Shown here: one piece after another, positions 36,801-49,262 of the stretch | Layout of the letters: the number at the start of each line of letters is the position of its first letter | How positions within the stretch are numbered: position 1 is the stretch's first letter | Source: Trochalopteron elliotii | Lineage: Eukaryota > Chordata > Aves > Passeriformes > Leiothrichidae | Reading direction: 5' to 3' | DNA length: 64,000 bases | NCBI GenBank assembly: GCA_024734555.1 | Contig: JANPWX010000480.1 | Coordinates: 4,154,671 to 4,218,670 of the forward strand | Notes under the pieces: model-generated | What the model saw: only the letters and a program-made list of their open reading frames with translations | What the model was told of the DNA's origin: nothing | Database searches by the model: none | Translations under genes and position numbers: made by a program

Positions 36801-38229
36801 TTGCTTCTAATTTGCAATGTTCTGAGAGGCAAATATAGGCTGGTAACTGCTGTAGCAGTGTCCTCTACACCTGCAGGAACAGTGACTACCTTCTGGATTG
36901 GCTTTTATTTAGCATGCCTCTGGAGAAACCTGCAATTTAGTTAATATGTTATTCATGTTTATTAAGCACATGCCACAGCAAAGTGAAATAACTACTGGTT
37001 TGTAATCCCAGACAAATACAACACTTCAAATGTGAATTTGTTGTGGTACCTCTTTGAACCAGAAGTGCATTGAATGGGAGAGAGCAAACTCAGTAATTTT
37101 GAAATATTTAATGGATTCCTATTAAAAAAAAAAAAATACTAGGCAGAGTTGCCTGGAGAAAAATAATTCTGTTTTGTGGAAGACTGTGTTTCCAAATGGA
37201 TTTTTCTTTGAGATCCCCAAGTGTTTTGAGACTCTCTGGGATAGAAAAGGATGTTTTGGTTTGAGGCTGCTCACCTGGCAGACTGCCTGGGAGCTGTCCA
37301 TGTCAGGAGCTCCTGCTTAGTCTTCCAGGTCATCCACAGGCTTCCAGCCCACCAGGTGAGCTGCCAGGAGCTAAACAAGCAAGGTACCAAGAGGAAAGGA
37401 AAAAGAAACATGGTTTGGCATGTGAATCTGGGAGTGTTGCTTTGAATCTGTTAAACGTTGTCAAAATTAAATTATTTCATGTGACATTTCAATTTAAATA
37501 AGCCAGCAAACGCCATAGACTAATATTTTCTTTCTTTTTTTTTTTTCCTAGTCATCTCTCATTTCAATTTCATCCTGGACTGGATGTAAAAGTGATACAG
37601 TAATTACAGCATTGCTGCAGCTTAGGACAGAATAGCTTTTGATTTGTGGATTAGCTCTGCTCTAGGATGGTCTAGGGAGAGTGCTTGCCATTTACACACC
37701 GTGCTTTTACTGAACCTGCATAGAGCCATGGTAGCAAAATGAAGTCCTCACTTGTGTTTTACCAAAGCAATTGGTACAGATACAGGCAGGTGGAATACAG
37801 GGAAAATCACCAATATTCTCTTTAGGCAGTGATGGCCAAGATTTTGCTCACTCATCAATGGAAGGAAAGCTGAAACTTGGCACTGAGTTTGTGGAAGGCT
37901 TGAAATAAGCTTTTATCTCATGTAAGAAAAGTTCTTCTGGATGAATTCATAAACTTCCTCCTGTCCTCTATCTAACAGACACACTGATAAGTTGATGGAG
38001 AAAATGAGCACCAAAGATAATAGGGAAACCAGCTATACTGATGATAATACTGGTAATTAATGAAACACCAACAGAGCTGGGAATTTGCTCTTTTAAATCA
38101 GTCACTTTGTTGAGGACTTGGAGAGAAAGAAGAAATAGTGTCAGAGGGAGTAAAACCACTGACTCGGTGTGATATGCAACTGAGCAAGGAAGTAACTGAT
38201 AAAATATTTCCTGCCCAGCCCCTGTGATT
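30881..38229. other. unique AT-rich noncoding DNA
   Basis: No gene, RNA or known repeat recognised over 7 kb. T-runs lie near 35607-35621 and 37537-37548, and an A-run near 37124-37136. A 10-bp inverted E-box-containing repeat (GCTCACCTGG at about 37269, CCAGGTGAGC at about 37353) lies around 37.3 kb. I infer nothing from it. Confidence 0.5.
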
Positions 38230-38440
38230 AATCACTGCACGTGTGTGTATTTTGCATTAAAATAGCTCGTTAAGGAGTAGCCAGGTGCCACAATGTGCAT
38301 TTAGAGAGGTCAAAGGGACATTAACCATTTGCAATAAGACTGTAAATCCAGAAGGGGTTCTTTGGAATTAAACCCATTTTATTTATGCTGCTGGGCAAAC
38401 ATTAAAACTGCAGGCCATGAAAAGACCCTGTGGTTAAGTA
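38230..38440. other. repeat-free segment, possible conserved element
   Basis: Includes CACGTG (38239-38244), a high-affinity E-box, and TTTGCATTAA. Sequence complexity is higher than its surroundings. Function is unproven. Confidence 0.2.
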
Positions 38441-38494
38441 TTGTTCTGAAAAATAGAAGGCAAATAGAAACTGAGTTTTTTTGAGTTTTGTTTC

Positions 38495-38517
38495 TTTTTT
38501 TTTTTTTTTTTTTTTTT
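38495..38517. repeat. poly(T) run of 23
   Basis: T homopolymer inside a longer T-rich stretch beginning near 38476. Confidence 0.9.
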
Positions 38518-38689
38518 GGTCATCACAAAGACAATTTTGGGGGGTTATAAAGCATCAGTGGGGTCGAGTTGAAGGTGACTACACACAGTAAATAAAAAAA
38601 TTAATTCCCTCAGCTGTCATTTCAAGACCTTCTAGTAACACTAGACTATATTTACACATTTTGGGGAAGATTAAAGCTATAAAAAGGAA

Positions 38690-38960
38690 GTTAATCAGTT
38701 TGCATTAATCATAGTCAGAGAAACTCCACTGACAATTGTAAGACTAAAAATATGCATCAGGACCCATAATTGGTGTGGTTTAACTTACTTTGCAGAGTTG
38801 GCCTTTGATTCAATGTATCAGTTAATTAGGTAAAATAATTACAGTTTTGTGTTAAATAGATACTCCGGGCATATGGTGGATGTTAATGGGAAAATATGAA
38901 GATGAGTAACCACACTGCCAGCAGTTCTGCTCAGTGCTAATGTGAGATATAATGTCAGCC
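38690..38960. promoter_or_regulatory. candidate distal enhancer, homeodomain/RUNX/TCF motif cluster
   Basis: Within about 75 bp there are TAATTGG (38767), TGTGGTT (38774-38780, RUNX core), CTTTGAT (38803-38809, TCF/LEF core), TTAATTAG (38822-38829) and TAATTA (38836-38841). The region is free of recognisable repeats. The motif cores are short and some are expected by chance in AT-rich DNA, so I rate this low without conservation data. Confidence 0.25.
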
Positions 38961-41382
38961 AGTTACTCTACTGGACCCCAAAGTATTGTTATTACTTCAT
39001 TTTTTTTTTTCCTTTGAAGCAAATAGAAATTTGGTCTCATCAAGTGTGGCAGGTTAATACAATGCACTTTGTAAAAATAAATGTCTGAGAACTAAGCTAC
39101 AGCCAAGGGTACAGAAGGAGCAATTTTTTGTTGGTCTTAACAGCATTAGTTCATTAAAGAGAAGTGAGGTCTGGATTTTAAAAAAAAGCCAGATACATTA
39201 ACATCACCACATAGTGTGTGTGTTAGAATCCTGCTGAAAGGGAGCAGAACTGAAAACACCCCTTGCCTCTGGACAGTTTACTTTGGAAAGCACAAAATTA
39301 GGGGACTCACACCTTCAGGATCTAGGGTATTTTGACTTTCAAAAGGAGTATCACTACTTCTGGTGTCAAAATTCTGTGCTTTGTCAAAAAGGAAAGCCAC
39401 AACTCCTTTAAATGCTTTCTTTATTGCTTGCCTAAGCCTCATTAAACAGTCAGCTATTTGGATCCAAGCTTCTCAGAATAAATTCCTGGCTCTGTTGGTC
39501 TTAATTTACAAGACAATCATCCTTTAGAAGGGCCAGTTGCTTCTCGGTAAATATCCAGCAACATTAAGATTAATGCACGATTTCTACAGCACTTGTAAAG
39601 TCATTTCAATACCAGAAAGTTTGGCTTCTGATCTTTGCATGGGCAGCACAAAAAGAGTCAGTACTCTTCAAAGAAAGCATGATTTCAGGGGTAGCTGCTT
39701 TGCAAGGTGTGCAATCTCCACTCATTAACCTTTTTTTCTCGTGTGGGACGTGTTTCCCTTGTTGATCCTTTTGAATCTTAGCTGAACTTCTCATCTTCTA
39801 TCCCAGGGCAGAGATTTTTTTTAATAAATTATTATTGGTGGTTTCCTTCAGAGGTCTTTTATTACGATGCCCAGAGGAAGGGGAGCTCTATTTGGATGAA
39901 ACACCCTTTAATACCTTAGTACTGAAAAAAACTGATGTCCTGGTTTTGAATTAAATTGATTTTGGTGAAGAGGAAAGAAATCTACCTGTGTGAGTTTGGC
40001 AAGAGGAGATGTGCCTGGTAAATGTACAAAATACTTCCTGTGAGGAGTAAATGATCACTTGGCTTACACTTGTTGGACTGTTGTGTCTCTCAGTAAAATT
40101 GTTTATTTTGTCACTGTTCATGCTGGGGTTCACACATTTGGCAAGCTCCAGTTCCAGAGGTTTTTTTTGTGTTTGTTTTGCTGATAACAAACAGTATCTG
40201 CAAAGAGTATTGAGACGAATTCTGCCTGTCAAAGCATTGTATTTTCAAATTCTGCAGATCTTACGAGTTCCCAACCTGTCAAGCACTTTGAATTTAAATC
40301 TGATAAGCACAGAGTATAGCTCCAGCTCTTAAGTAGAGCTCAAAGTGTTTATTTCTACAGGAAAAACAGCTCTAGTGGCTTGTACTAACAGAATAAGACA
40401 AGTAGGCACACTGTAGAGATTTACTAGCCCAGAGGTCAAGAGAATGGAGCTCTCAGGTGTGCTCAGGTGTCTAATGGAATAATCTTTACACTTCTGCACA
40501 GATGTGCTTTGCATGGATCAGGTCACCTGTTTTTGCTATATTAAGACAATTAAATAGAAGGTAGATTCTAACTCAGTTAAGAAAAAAGGCACGTTCCTTA
40601 AGAATTTCTGCTAAGGTGGCAATAAAAATTATTTATTTCAATGAAGATGGTTCATGAAATAGCTCAATATATTAACAGGGTGTTTTAGTGTTGGAAATAA
40701 TTGGAAGTGAAGCCAGGAAATGCCTGCTTTATTTCAGGCATATCATCTCAAAGGAAGGAGGAAAACAAATCAATAGCTGTCATAGCATAAAGGAGGTTGG
40801 AGAATTTTATTTAAATATAGATATCATGCATGTATATATCAAAAAAGAAGCATGTTCTCTATTGTCAGTACCTCATAAGGTTTCTTTTTGACTGGAGTTT
40901 TTTTCAATCTCTTCATCAGTGTAAGCTAAATGCTTAACAAAACTTTTTTAAAGTTTTTTGTTGTGCAGTGATATCAGTGATAATTGCTTCATATAAAGGT
41001 GATAACTGATCTAAAAATCAAGATAAACTTGTAAAAATTATTTTATTTTAAATATAATGGTTCCCATTCCTAAGATTTTGGATGGAGTTGTTTTTGTAGT
41101 TGTGTCAAAATGCATTTTCACAGAGTTGAAATGTAAGATCTTGCTCTTCTCCAACAGAAAAAAAGTCCTTCTCAGTCATTACTTTTATTAGAAATTTGAA
41201 ATTGATCTGTCTTTCTATGGCTAAAATTTAAAATATTGTTCTTGACTGAAATATTAGAGGGCCAAAGGTGTGAGCTGCGGTCATATGTGTACAATAGCAG
41301 ATTAATGATGCTGTGGCTAATTTAAATAGATACATATGAGAACACGAAGGAAGAAAATAACTCAAAATACAATAATATTTAT
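38961..41382. other. unique AT-rich noncoding DNA
   Basis: No gene seen. The stretch at 39400-39640 is of higher complexity and could be conserved. A T-run lies near 39000-39011. Confidence 0.5.
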
Positions 41383-41400
41383 ATTATATACGTATATAAT
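41383..41400. repeat. 18-bp perfect palindrome
   Basis: ATTATATACGTATATAAT is identical to its reverse complement and is centred on CG. It is set in very AT-rich DNA. No protein is known to me for this exact site. Confidence 0.8.
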
Positions 41401-43725
41401 TTAGAATATAATTTAGAGTATAAAAATAGAGGGAAAAAACCCTATGTTTATGATAGATAAGTGATCTGCTTAGGGAAGCCTGGAAATTTACATTTTACAC
41501 AATCTGAAATGAGATTTGAGAATATCTGAGACTGATAAAGCAGGGCCATAAAATAAATTAATTAGATTAGAGATTAAAGGGTAATGATAGGAGAATAATG
41601 AGGAGTAGGGCTTGTAACTAGGCCAGGTAATCACTTTGGGACTTTGCCTATGGACAAGTTTTGCAGCTCAGTTTTCATGAGTGGGGCACAGGTATTCCAG
41701 TAGTGCTGGGGCTGGTCCCTCACCTGGGACAGCTCTGATTCCAAGGTTATTTGGTAAAAAATAATAAAAATTGTAGGAGATTGTCTTGGGGCACATAAAG
41801 CACTGCAGATCTCTGTTTGATGTGGATAATGTCAATATAAACTACACCAGCAGTAACTTTGCAGTGTATGGAACATCATAATCTCCAAAATTTAATTTGA
41901 GGCATCTTTGATTGAAGGTAACATCTGTCATGTTAATTTAATAATTATTTTAAAATGTTTGCCATTTTTTTGGAATGGATATTAGTTATCTTATTATGAC
42001 ATTGAGAAACTACAAGACATGAGCAAACTAAAGGGATTAAATTTTCTCTTTAGGCATCCATGTATCTAGATCAGAATAAAATAACTAGGAAAAGCCTGGT
42101 GTAGCTCTTCATTCACTAAAATTATTTTAATTCTGTCTGGAGCTCTCTGATGTCAAGGACTAACCAAAACAAATTTAATAATGAGAAAAATAAATATATC
42201 TGAATGAGAAGAAACTTAATGTGAATTGAAAGAATAGGTTTTGGAGACATGCAAAACAGGCTGAGAGTAAAAGTTGATTAAAAGGGAAGTTTCCTGACCC
42301 AACAGTTAGAAGTGAAGCAACGTAGGTGTTGTTTTCACAAGGCCATTCCAATGTTCTATTTATTCAAATGTTGATCTTCAAATATTGACATGATTTGATT
42401 AAATAATTTGCATAAACTATTTTCTACTCCAGCACAATCAGGATTTTCCTTCTTTCTGTTGATAAATACAATACCATGGCAAATGGGATATGAGTCTAAG
42501 TGCTTTCCCTTATAGGATTTTTATAATCATTATTTCTCTCTTGTCTTGATGGGAGCCCTTTGTTCCACGAAAATTAGGTCAGAAAAAAAATGAAATATCA
42601 AGTGAAATTAAGATAGTTGGCTGGAGGAGAATGTATGGAAATGAACGAGGGGTGGAAAGACAGTTACCATAAGAACTCAGACAAAACCTACTGAGGCAGT
42701 TCTCTGCGAGGAAAGCAAAAGGAGACATTTATATGAGGATTAAAATTGCCCATGAGTAAAAGAGTTTTCTGCCCTGGAATTAGTGGTGAAAGGAGGGCAG
42801 GGAGCTGTGTTTGGTATGCAATAACAGTTCAAGCAGACTTCTACATTAATCTTCTGTGTCAGGTAGTTTCCTGATACTGCATCTCCAGAGCAATCCTCTG
42901 CAGCATGAAGATATACACTTGGAAGGAAAACTGCAACACCAAGAGGAGCAGAGGGAGGGGAAGCCTTAAAAAACAAAATCCAATCCCCAAAATACTCATT
43001 TGATAAAAGTATATAAGGCTGCAATTAATGAAAGGGGAAATCATACCCATTTTAGACTGATTTTCAAATATATATTCAATTATGATTTGCTAACTCATGC
43101 TGCAGAGCTTGAAGGAAGATTAAAAAAAAAAGATGTGAGATCAATATTTAATTTCACAGGAGCACATACATAGGCATATGAAGTGTCCTGTTTAAGATGG
43201 ATTTTTTAATTTTTTTTTTTTAATATTTTTTTCTGCTTCACAAAGTACCATTAAAAAACATGTCTACATCTCTCACACAGGAATTCTGTTATGCAGTTCT
43301 GCTTCCATTTGATTAAAGGACTTTGTGGTGATCTTGATTAACAAAACTGAAGTAAAACTTGGGCCATTTTGGCTGCTCCCCAGGGGCAGTCTGGCATGGC
43401 TGCATATGTTTAATAAAGTATCCTTCATCTAGATAAGGATCAGGTGGACTTCCCTTCATTTCAGTGTAGTGTTTGCTCAGAAAATGGAATATCTTCTAAT
43501 TTTATTGCGGGATATGCAAATATTTTCCTTTGGTTTCACCAAAATCTCATGTGTGAGATCACTTTGCCATACAGAATGCAGAGTTCTTTGCTGAGCAGGA
43601 ATATTACCCAGCAGAGAGAGAGATCCTGGGGCACAGGTAAACATAGAATGATAAAACTTTGCATTTAATATTCTCCATCTGGCAGTTTCCACTTGAGTCT
43701 TGCAGGACTGAGCATCTCCTTAAAC
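41401..43725. other. unique noncoding DNA
   Basis: AT-rich, no gene or known repeat recognised. An A-run lies near 43121-43130 and a T-rich run at 43202-43232. Confidence 0.5.
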
Positions 43726-43765
43726 AGGAGTAATACAAAAATAAAGGAGTAATACAAAAAATAAA
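43726..43765. repeat. two-copy tandem duplication of about 20 bp
   Basis: The unit AGGAGTAATACAAAAATAA occurs twice head to tail, and the second copy has one extra A. It looks like a small replication-slippage duplication. Confidence 0.75.
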
Positions 43766-44345
43766 CCACTACCTCCTGTCCCTTGATTTCTTCTGAACCT
43801 GGAAGAAAATCTTTTGTGGTTCTCTCTTGCTGTAGGATATGAAATAAAGATTAAAGACTCCAAATATTTCAGAAGGCAAAGAACATAGAAAAAAGGCTTT
43901 ATTTGTCTAATTCTTACTACCTTTTATAAGGTGTTCCCATACAGACTTAACATGGTTGGTGAACAGGAACGACACCTCTCTGATCCCATTTGTTAAACCA
44001 GAGAAACAGCAAAACACTACCTGGAGAAAGATTGTTTGGAGAAAGGAGAGTTGTTTGCCAAGATTGTTTGGAGAAGAAGCTTTCTTGAGAAATTTTTCCT
44101 TGGGAAAAAGTTAGCAGCTGCCAGCAGGCTAAAACCTCTCAGGCCCAGAAATATCAGGCCCACAGCTCTCAGCACTCTGCAGGACTTGGCCTCAAATGCA
44201 GTCTGTGGCCCTGTGGGGTCTTAGTGAAATAATGTAGAGTGGGAGTTTGATAAACATGCTGGACTGGACTGTTTACCTACTGAGGCATGTTTGGAATACT
44301 CCTCCCCAAAATGTCATGTATAAATAGAACTGCTTTAACATATTG
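43766..44345. other. GC-richer segment, possibly a decayed LTR
   Basis: Contains a 16-bp perfect direct repeat (44028-44043 and 44060-44075), a GC-richer block at 44110-44220 and a TATAAATA box at 44319-44326. This resembles a U3 region with internal repeats followed by a TATA box, but I found no poly(A) signal, ends or duplication. It stays unclassified. Confidence 0.25.
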
Positions 44346-47300
44346 CAGGCATTTGTAGAAGATCTTTTTGCCTCTCTGGTTTCTCCTATGTTAAAAAGTC
44401 AATTATTGCAAACTGTCTCTGTAATTTTTGGATCATTACCCATTTATCCTCAAGCAGAAATTTCCTTGCTCAGAGGTTGCTTAGTGTATAATCTGTTTAC
44501 CCTTAACATTGTAATGCCTTAATGACATTTGAAGTATCTGTTACTGTATCATTAATTGCTGTTATTATGTCATAAGTTTTTTATTTCTACAGACAATATC
44601 CCTATTTCTGTGTGGATAGGATTGAATTGCTCTCTGGAATAAGAGCAGCTTTGGTATCTGGTAAATATATTAATGAGTCTTTATCAGGATTTTTCCAAAG
44701 AGGTCACTGAATCTCTATTGTATGGAGTTTTACAGGATATTTAGAAAATACAGTGGTGTTTTGAGACTTCGGGTAGAATAAAAGTGTTCTTTGAAATCAT
44801 GATGGTTTTAGACTTGACAGAAAAGATCCTGTTCTCACAAAAAATTTTTGGTCAGAGTTTTCCCCTTGATCATTGCAAGAGGGTCTCCTTGCAAGTGAAG
44901 TACAACGATGTGCTTAAAAATGTAGCTGTTGTTTTTGGGGGAAAAAGCCTGCTACCTCCTCTAAAGAGGTAATTTCATAAACATGTTTCAGGGTTTCATT
45001 TAGAAATTTTTTATTCTCCTGGATATGTAAACCTCAGTATCAAATGAAACAAGCTTACTGAGAAGGAAGGATTGTGGGCAGAAGAGGCTTCCACTGCAGG
45101 TGATTTTCTTTTTGAAGTTTACCTTCAAAAGAGTTGGAAGTGTTTGTAATTGTGTAAACACGAATAGCAGTTACTCATTCAATAAATAAAACAGAAATGT
45201 AATGAACAATACCAGCAAATATGTTTTGACTGCAGAATTGTCTTGCAGAAGACATTTCTATCAGATATATTGATATGAGATATTACATTGCAGCTTCTAA
45301 ACTAACTTTGTAATACGTTGATGTCTCAAATTGCCTCCCTCCACATCTGCTACCTCACATTACAGATAGTGAACAATGCAATAAATTCTTTTTGTTTTGT
45401 TTCTGCTTGATTTGTCTGACATTTCCCCCCCATTTTTCAGCAGCAGTTTATGAATGTTTTGATCTTCCTTTGGCTAATGTTTCCTACTTGCTCTTGAGTT
45501 TTGATTTTCACCTTTTGAAGTGATGCCATTAATGAGACATAGACACACATCTTAGGGGTAACTCACAAGGAAATAGACAAACAGAAAATAGAGGTTATCT
45601 TAATTTCTCAGTTTATCTCTTGACCAAATGGAAGCAAAATACATATTTTAGTTCTAAAGTGCTTTATGAGACACTGATGACCACTATTAGTGATTAATTA
45701 ATTAAAATTAACAATCACTAAAAGAAGCAAAGCATGTCAAAAATAGTTATCATATTTCTTTCTATGCTTATTACTGAAGGCTGAATTAGGAAATTTTCTG
45801 AAATGGACAGTCAGCTCAAAGATGTCTAGAAGCTGTTTCCTCTCCTAAAAATTATTTGGTTTAAAGAGTGCTGCTGCTTTTTCCAATTCCGTTCCCTCTA
45901 GCAATTTATAGTCGATATTAATTCTCAATTTTGGAGCTCCCTGCATTCACCCTCATACTTCTGATATCTGCCCACTGCTAATGAATATGAATGAAATGAA
46001 AAGCAACGCCTCATAACTTAAAATTATTATTGTAGAGTCTGATAGAAATGGGCAGGTTTATATAAAACACTCTGAAGTATATTTTTTAAAAACCATCCCT
46101 ATAATTCTTTGAAGAACATGTCAAAATGTACTGTGATAATTTCTCTGAGAAAGGAAATTGTATTAAATTAGAGTCAGAAAAGAGGCAAATACTTAAATTC
46201 CTAAATTAAATTTTATACAGTATTGTGCATATGAATAGAGCTGTTTGCATTATTCATTGTGCATAACTGATTGGCCAGATTTAAGCCTTTTATGTTGAGG
46301 CACATCATGCTTTTGATGGCTTTATTTTTGGATTATTTATAGCACTTCAGTGAGGTCTTGGTAAGAATAAATGTACAGTGCATCTTGCACAGAAAATTGC
46401 TTGGCCATAATGATGATATAGAAATCTGGTTTGTTTTAAAGGTCCATTATTAATCCTCTTTCTTAAAAATAAAAATAACATAAAAAATTCTTTATGTGCA
46501 TCCTAATCAGTGATGGGAAAATTTGCATAATGACCAAGAGCAAACCTACATCTGTTCTTGGTTTAAAACATCTACATGCAGGTGGATGAAAAGAATAGAT
46601 TTCAGGGCAAGCTGAAATGTACAGCATAGATGGACAGTGTGATTACCTGGCTTTGAAGAGAATAAAGTGACTGAATTCTCAACAGTTGAAATTAGCACCA
46701 GGTTAATTTTGATGTCTTCTTTTTGAATTTTCCTTCTCTGTTTGAGAAAATCACTGTAGAACAATGAAGTGTGATTGAATTCAAGTCCTTTTCCTCACAG
46801 ACATGAGGAAAGAGAATGTGTCCTGTACTGCTGGTAAATATAGACTTGGTTCATCTCTAGTGACACTCTGTGGGTTTATGCCACCAGCAGAAGTGGACAA
46901 GCAGTGCAAGTCAGTGTTTGTTTGTTTTCTTGTTGCTTTTGCGGTCAGTGATCTTTCTTAGGGACCAAATAAATCTACTTCTATAAAGGCAAAACAGAAG
47001 CTGCTGTTGAGGGAGGCTGTGACTTGGCTCTTGGCTGTGACTGGCATCCCACTTTCTGGACTAAATTCAGTTTTTGCAGGTATGAGTAAGGGTTGCTACC
47101 TGAGGGACTTAAATCTACGTGCCTTAAACAGGCAGTTGTACTTTATTTTTTTTATATTACAATCAGATCTTGGCCAGCTGCACAACCCTTTTCTCCTTCC
47201 CAGTCTCCCAGAGGATTTGCAGTAGGCTTTTTTCCTACAGTTGTGGAGTACTTTAGGTTTGGCCCATTGCCTGGAAGCTGCAGCTTAACATTTCTGGTTT

Positions 47301-48469
47301 GTCTGAGTCCAGCTTTTTCTGCTCTTCTATATCAGTATTGAGATCTCAGTTCTCAATTCTTGCTCCCTTCCCTCTTCCACCCCCTCATGCTTTGTTCACT
47401 CTTGAGCTTTGCTGGCTTTTTTCCCTTTCCTAATTGTGAAATCCTAGATCACAGATGTTTTAATCTAGAGTAGTATTTTATTTAAGTAAGGCTGGCCTGA
47501 ATCAAACAGCTGCTGTGCTGCTGACCAGCCCAGACCATGCCAATCATTTGGTGCTTGGAGCTCGTGTCAAATTTAAAAAATTCAACACAAATCTTGGATC
47601 TCTTCTTGTCTCTTGAAGTTCCAGAAATGCTGTAGTTTTTCTGCATATTGGTAGAAATTTTTTCTGTTTGGCTTCACGAATAATCAACGTTCCCATCAGT
47701 ACATTGTGAGTTCCAGTCTGAAGCACCTCTGATTTGTGAAGCCAAACCACACTGACAAGTTTAGTGGCACCTTGGTTTTGTTGTAAAAAAGGTGCCACAG
47801 CCCTGAGAAACCTCAGCCATCCCCTGGCTCTGGAAAGCTGAGCCAGGAACTGAGGAAATTCGATTTTGATTTTTTTTTTCTTTTAGTTAAAAAAGAAATA
47901 ACACTCCCCAGTCTTTTCTTTTATGTTTAGACCTCATAAGCTGAAATATGTTCTTGTAAAAATATCTTATTTAACTTTCTCTGTGCCAAACTACCTTGAA
48001 CATGTCTGTTTTTACGGGCTTAGAGAAGAAACAAGTTTGTAGGAGATGATTTATATATAGTGCAGACATGAGTGAAACCCTTCAAAATTGAATGGAGAAT
48101 TATTTTGTAAATTAACTCTTGTGTTAAATGTCATGTTAGTCAAGAACCCTCTTAGAACCTTCAAGGTGGTAGACTCAGAAATGGGAATTGATAAGTAGGA
48201 CTATTCCATGGAAACAAAAAATTAGATTCAGCAAAAGGCTTATGAGCTAAGGTAAGTTTCAAACAAAGTGTTGCTGCTGTAATCCTATTTGAAAAGTGGT
48301 AACTTCTGTTAATAAATATTCCTAAACAAAACAGAAGAGCAGGACTTTAAGGAGTGTGTTGTTGGAGTTTTCAATATGGCAGTTTGTTTTTATTTTCTCC
48401 TCTTTTTCAGTGATTTATTTTATTATGAATACATATTATTTTTGAGGGATATTCTGATGTTGTTAAAGA
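44346..48469. other. unique AT-rich noncoding DNA
   Basis: No gene, RNA or repeat recognised. The part near 46200-46420 has an enhancer-like composition but no decisive motif. Confidence 0.5.
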
Positions 48470-48720
48470 CCGTCTTTAATTGGTTTGTAAAATTATAGCT
48501 AAAGCAAGAGAGTTACTGCATATTTTATTAGCATAGAATTACTGCACTGTTAAATCCAGGATAAATAATTTGCATATTTTAAGATAAGTACAGGATTAAT
48601 TATTTTACACTGGAGTTTGCTATTTTACACCTAAGAGCAAATTAACTTGGTTCAGCTAATGCATATTGTATCTAGATCCTTGTGAAATATTACCTAAAAC
48701 CTTGTTTCAGTATTTCAGAA
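48470..48720. promoter_or_regulatory. candidate distal enhancer with POU octamer
   Basis: ATTTGCAT at 48568-48575 is an exact POU octamer in inverse orientation. AGATAAG (48582-48588) is a GATA-type site, and several ATTA cores surround them. No repeat is recognised. Regulatory function is inferred from motif content only. Confidence 0.22.
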
Positions 48721-48899
48721 AGTATATTGCTGGGAAATAATTCGGTTATGTAACTACATTAGAACCCACCCAAGGAATATGCACAGTTTCCCTCAACTGT
48801 TGAAAGAGACTCCATCAGGAAGTAGAAATGGAAACTGCTTTTTTTTCCCCATGGAAGACCATTTAATTTTTTTTTAAATTGACTTCCTTAACCGGACTC

Positions 48900-49262
48900 C
48901 TCTGATGCTGTTTTACACCACAACAACACAGACTCTGAACTTCAGAAGGCTGAAAATGACTCCTTTATTTTTGGGATATGTCTCCCTTTTATACTTTCCT
49001 ACACAGACCAATTTGATTGGTGGCACAAAGACAAACCTCTTCACTCACATTGGTCAGACCAGAGGGACATCAAGAAGTCCCTCCTAGGAAAAGGAATGAA
49101 AACAAAGTTACAGTTTACAAAAACTCTTCTCCTGTTCACAAAAAATTCCCTGGGAAAGGAATTTCAGAAACTCAAAGCATCTCAGGCACGAAACCAGGGC
49201 TACACTCCTCTCTCAGGTGGTGTAGGCTTTATCACTAGAAAAAGAGGAATTGTTTGTCTACA
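48900..49262 (-). mobile_element. ERV LTR, family 2, minus strand
   Basis: Homologous in inverted orientation to 56701-57058. In its own sense (minus strand) it has two CCAAT boxes (plus ATTGG at 49049-49053 and 49016-49020), a TATAAAAG box (plus CTTTTATA at 48986-48993) and an AATAAA signal (plus TTTATT at 48964-48969). This is the standard U3-R order. It probably starts TGTAGACAAAC at 49262. I could not confirm a target-site duplication, so the ends are approximate. No ERV genes adjoin. The open frame of about 119 codons on the plus strand is an antisense artefact. Confidence 0.8.

Noticed and set aside
37260..37365. Inverted repeat around GCTCACCTGG as a possible hairpin RNA
   Set aside because: Only about 10 bp pair, with a loop of over 70 bases, which is expected by chance.
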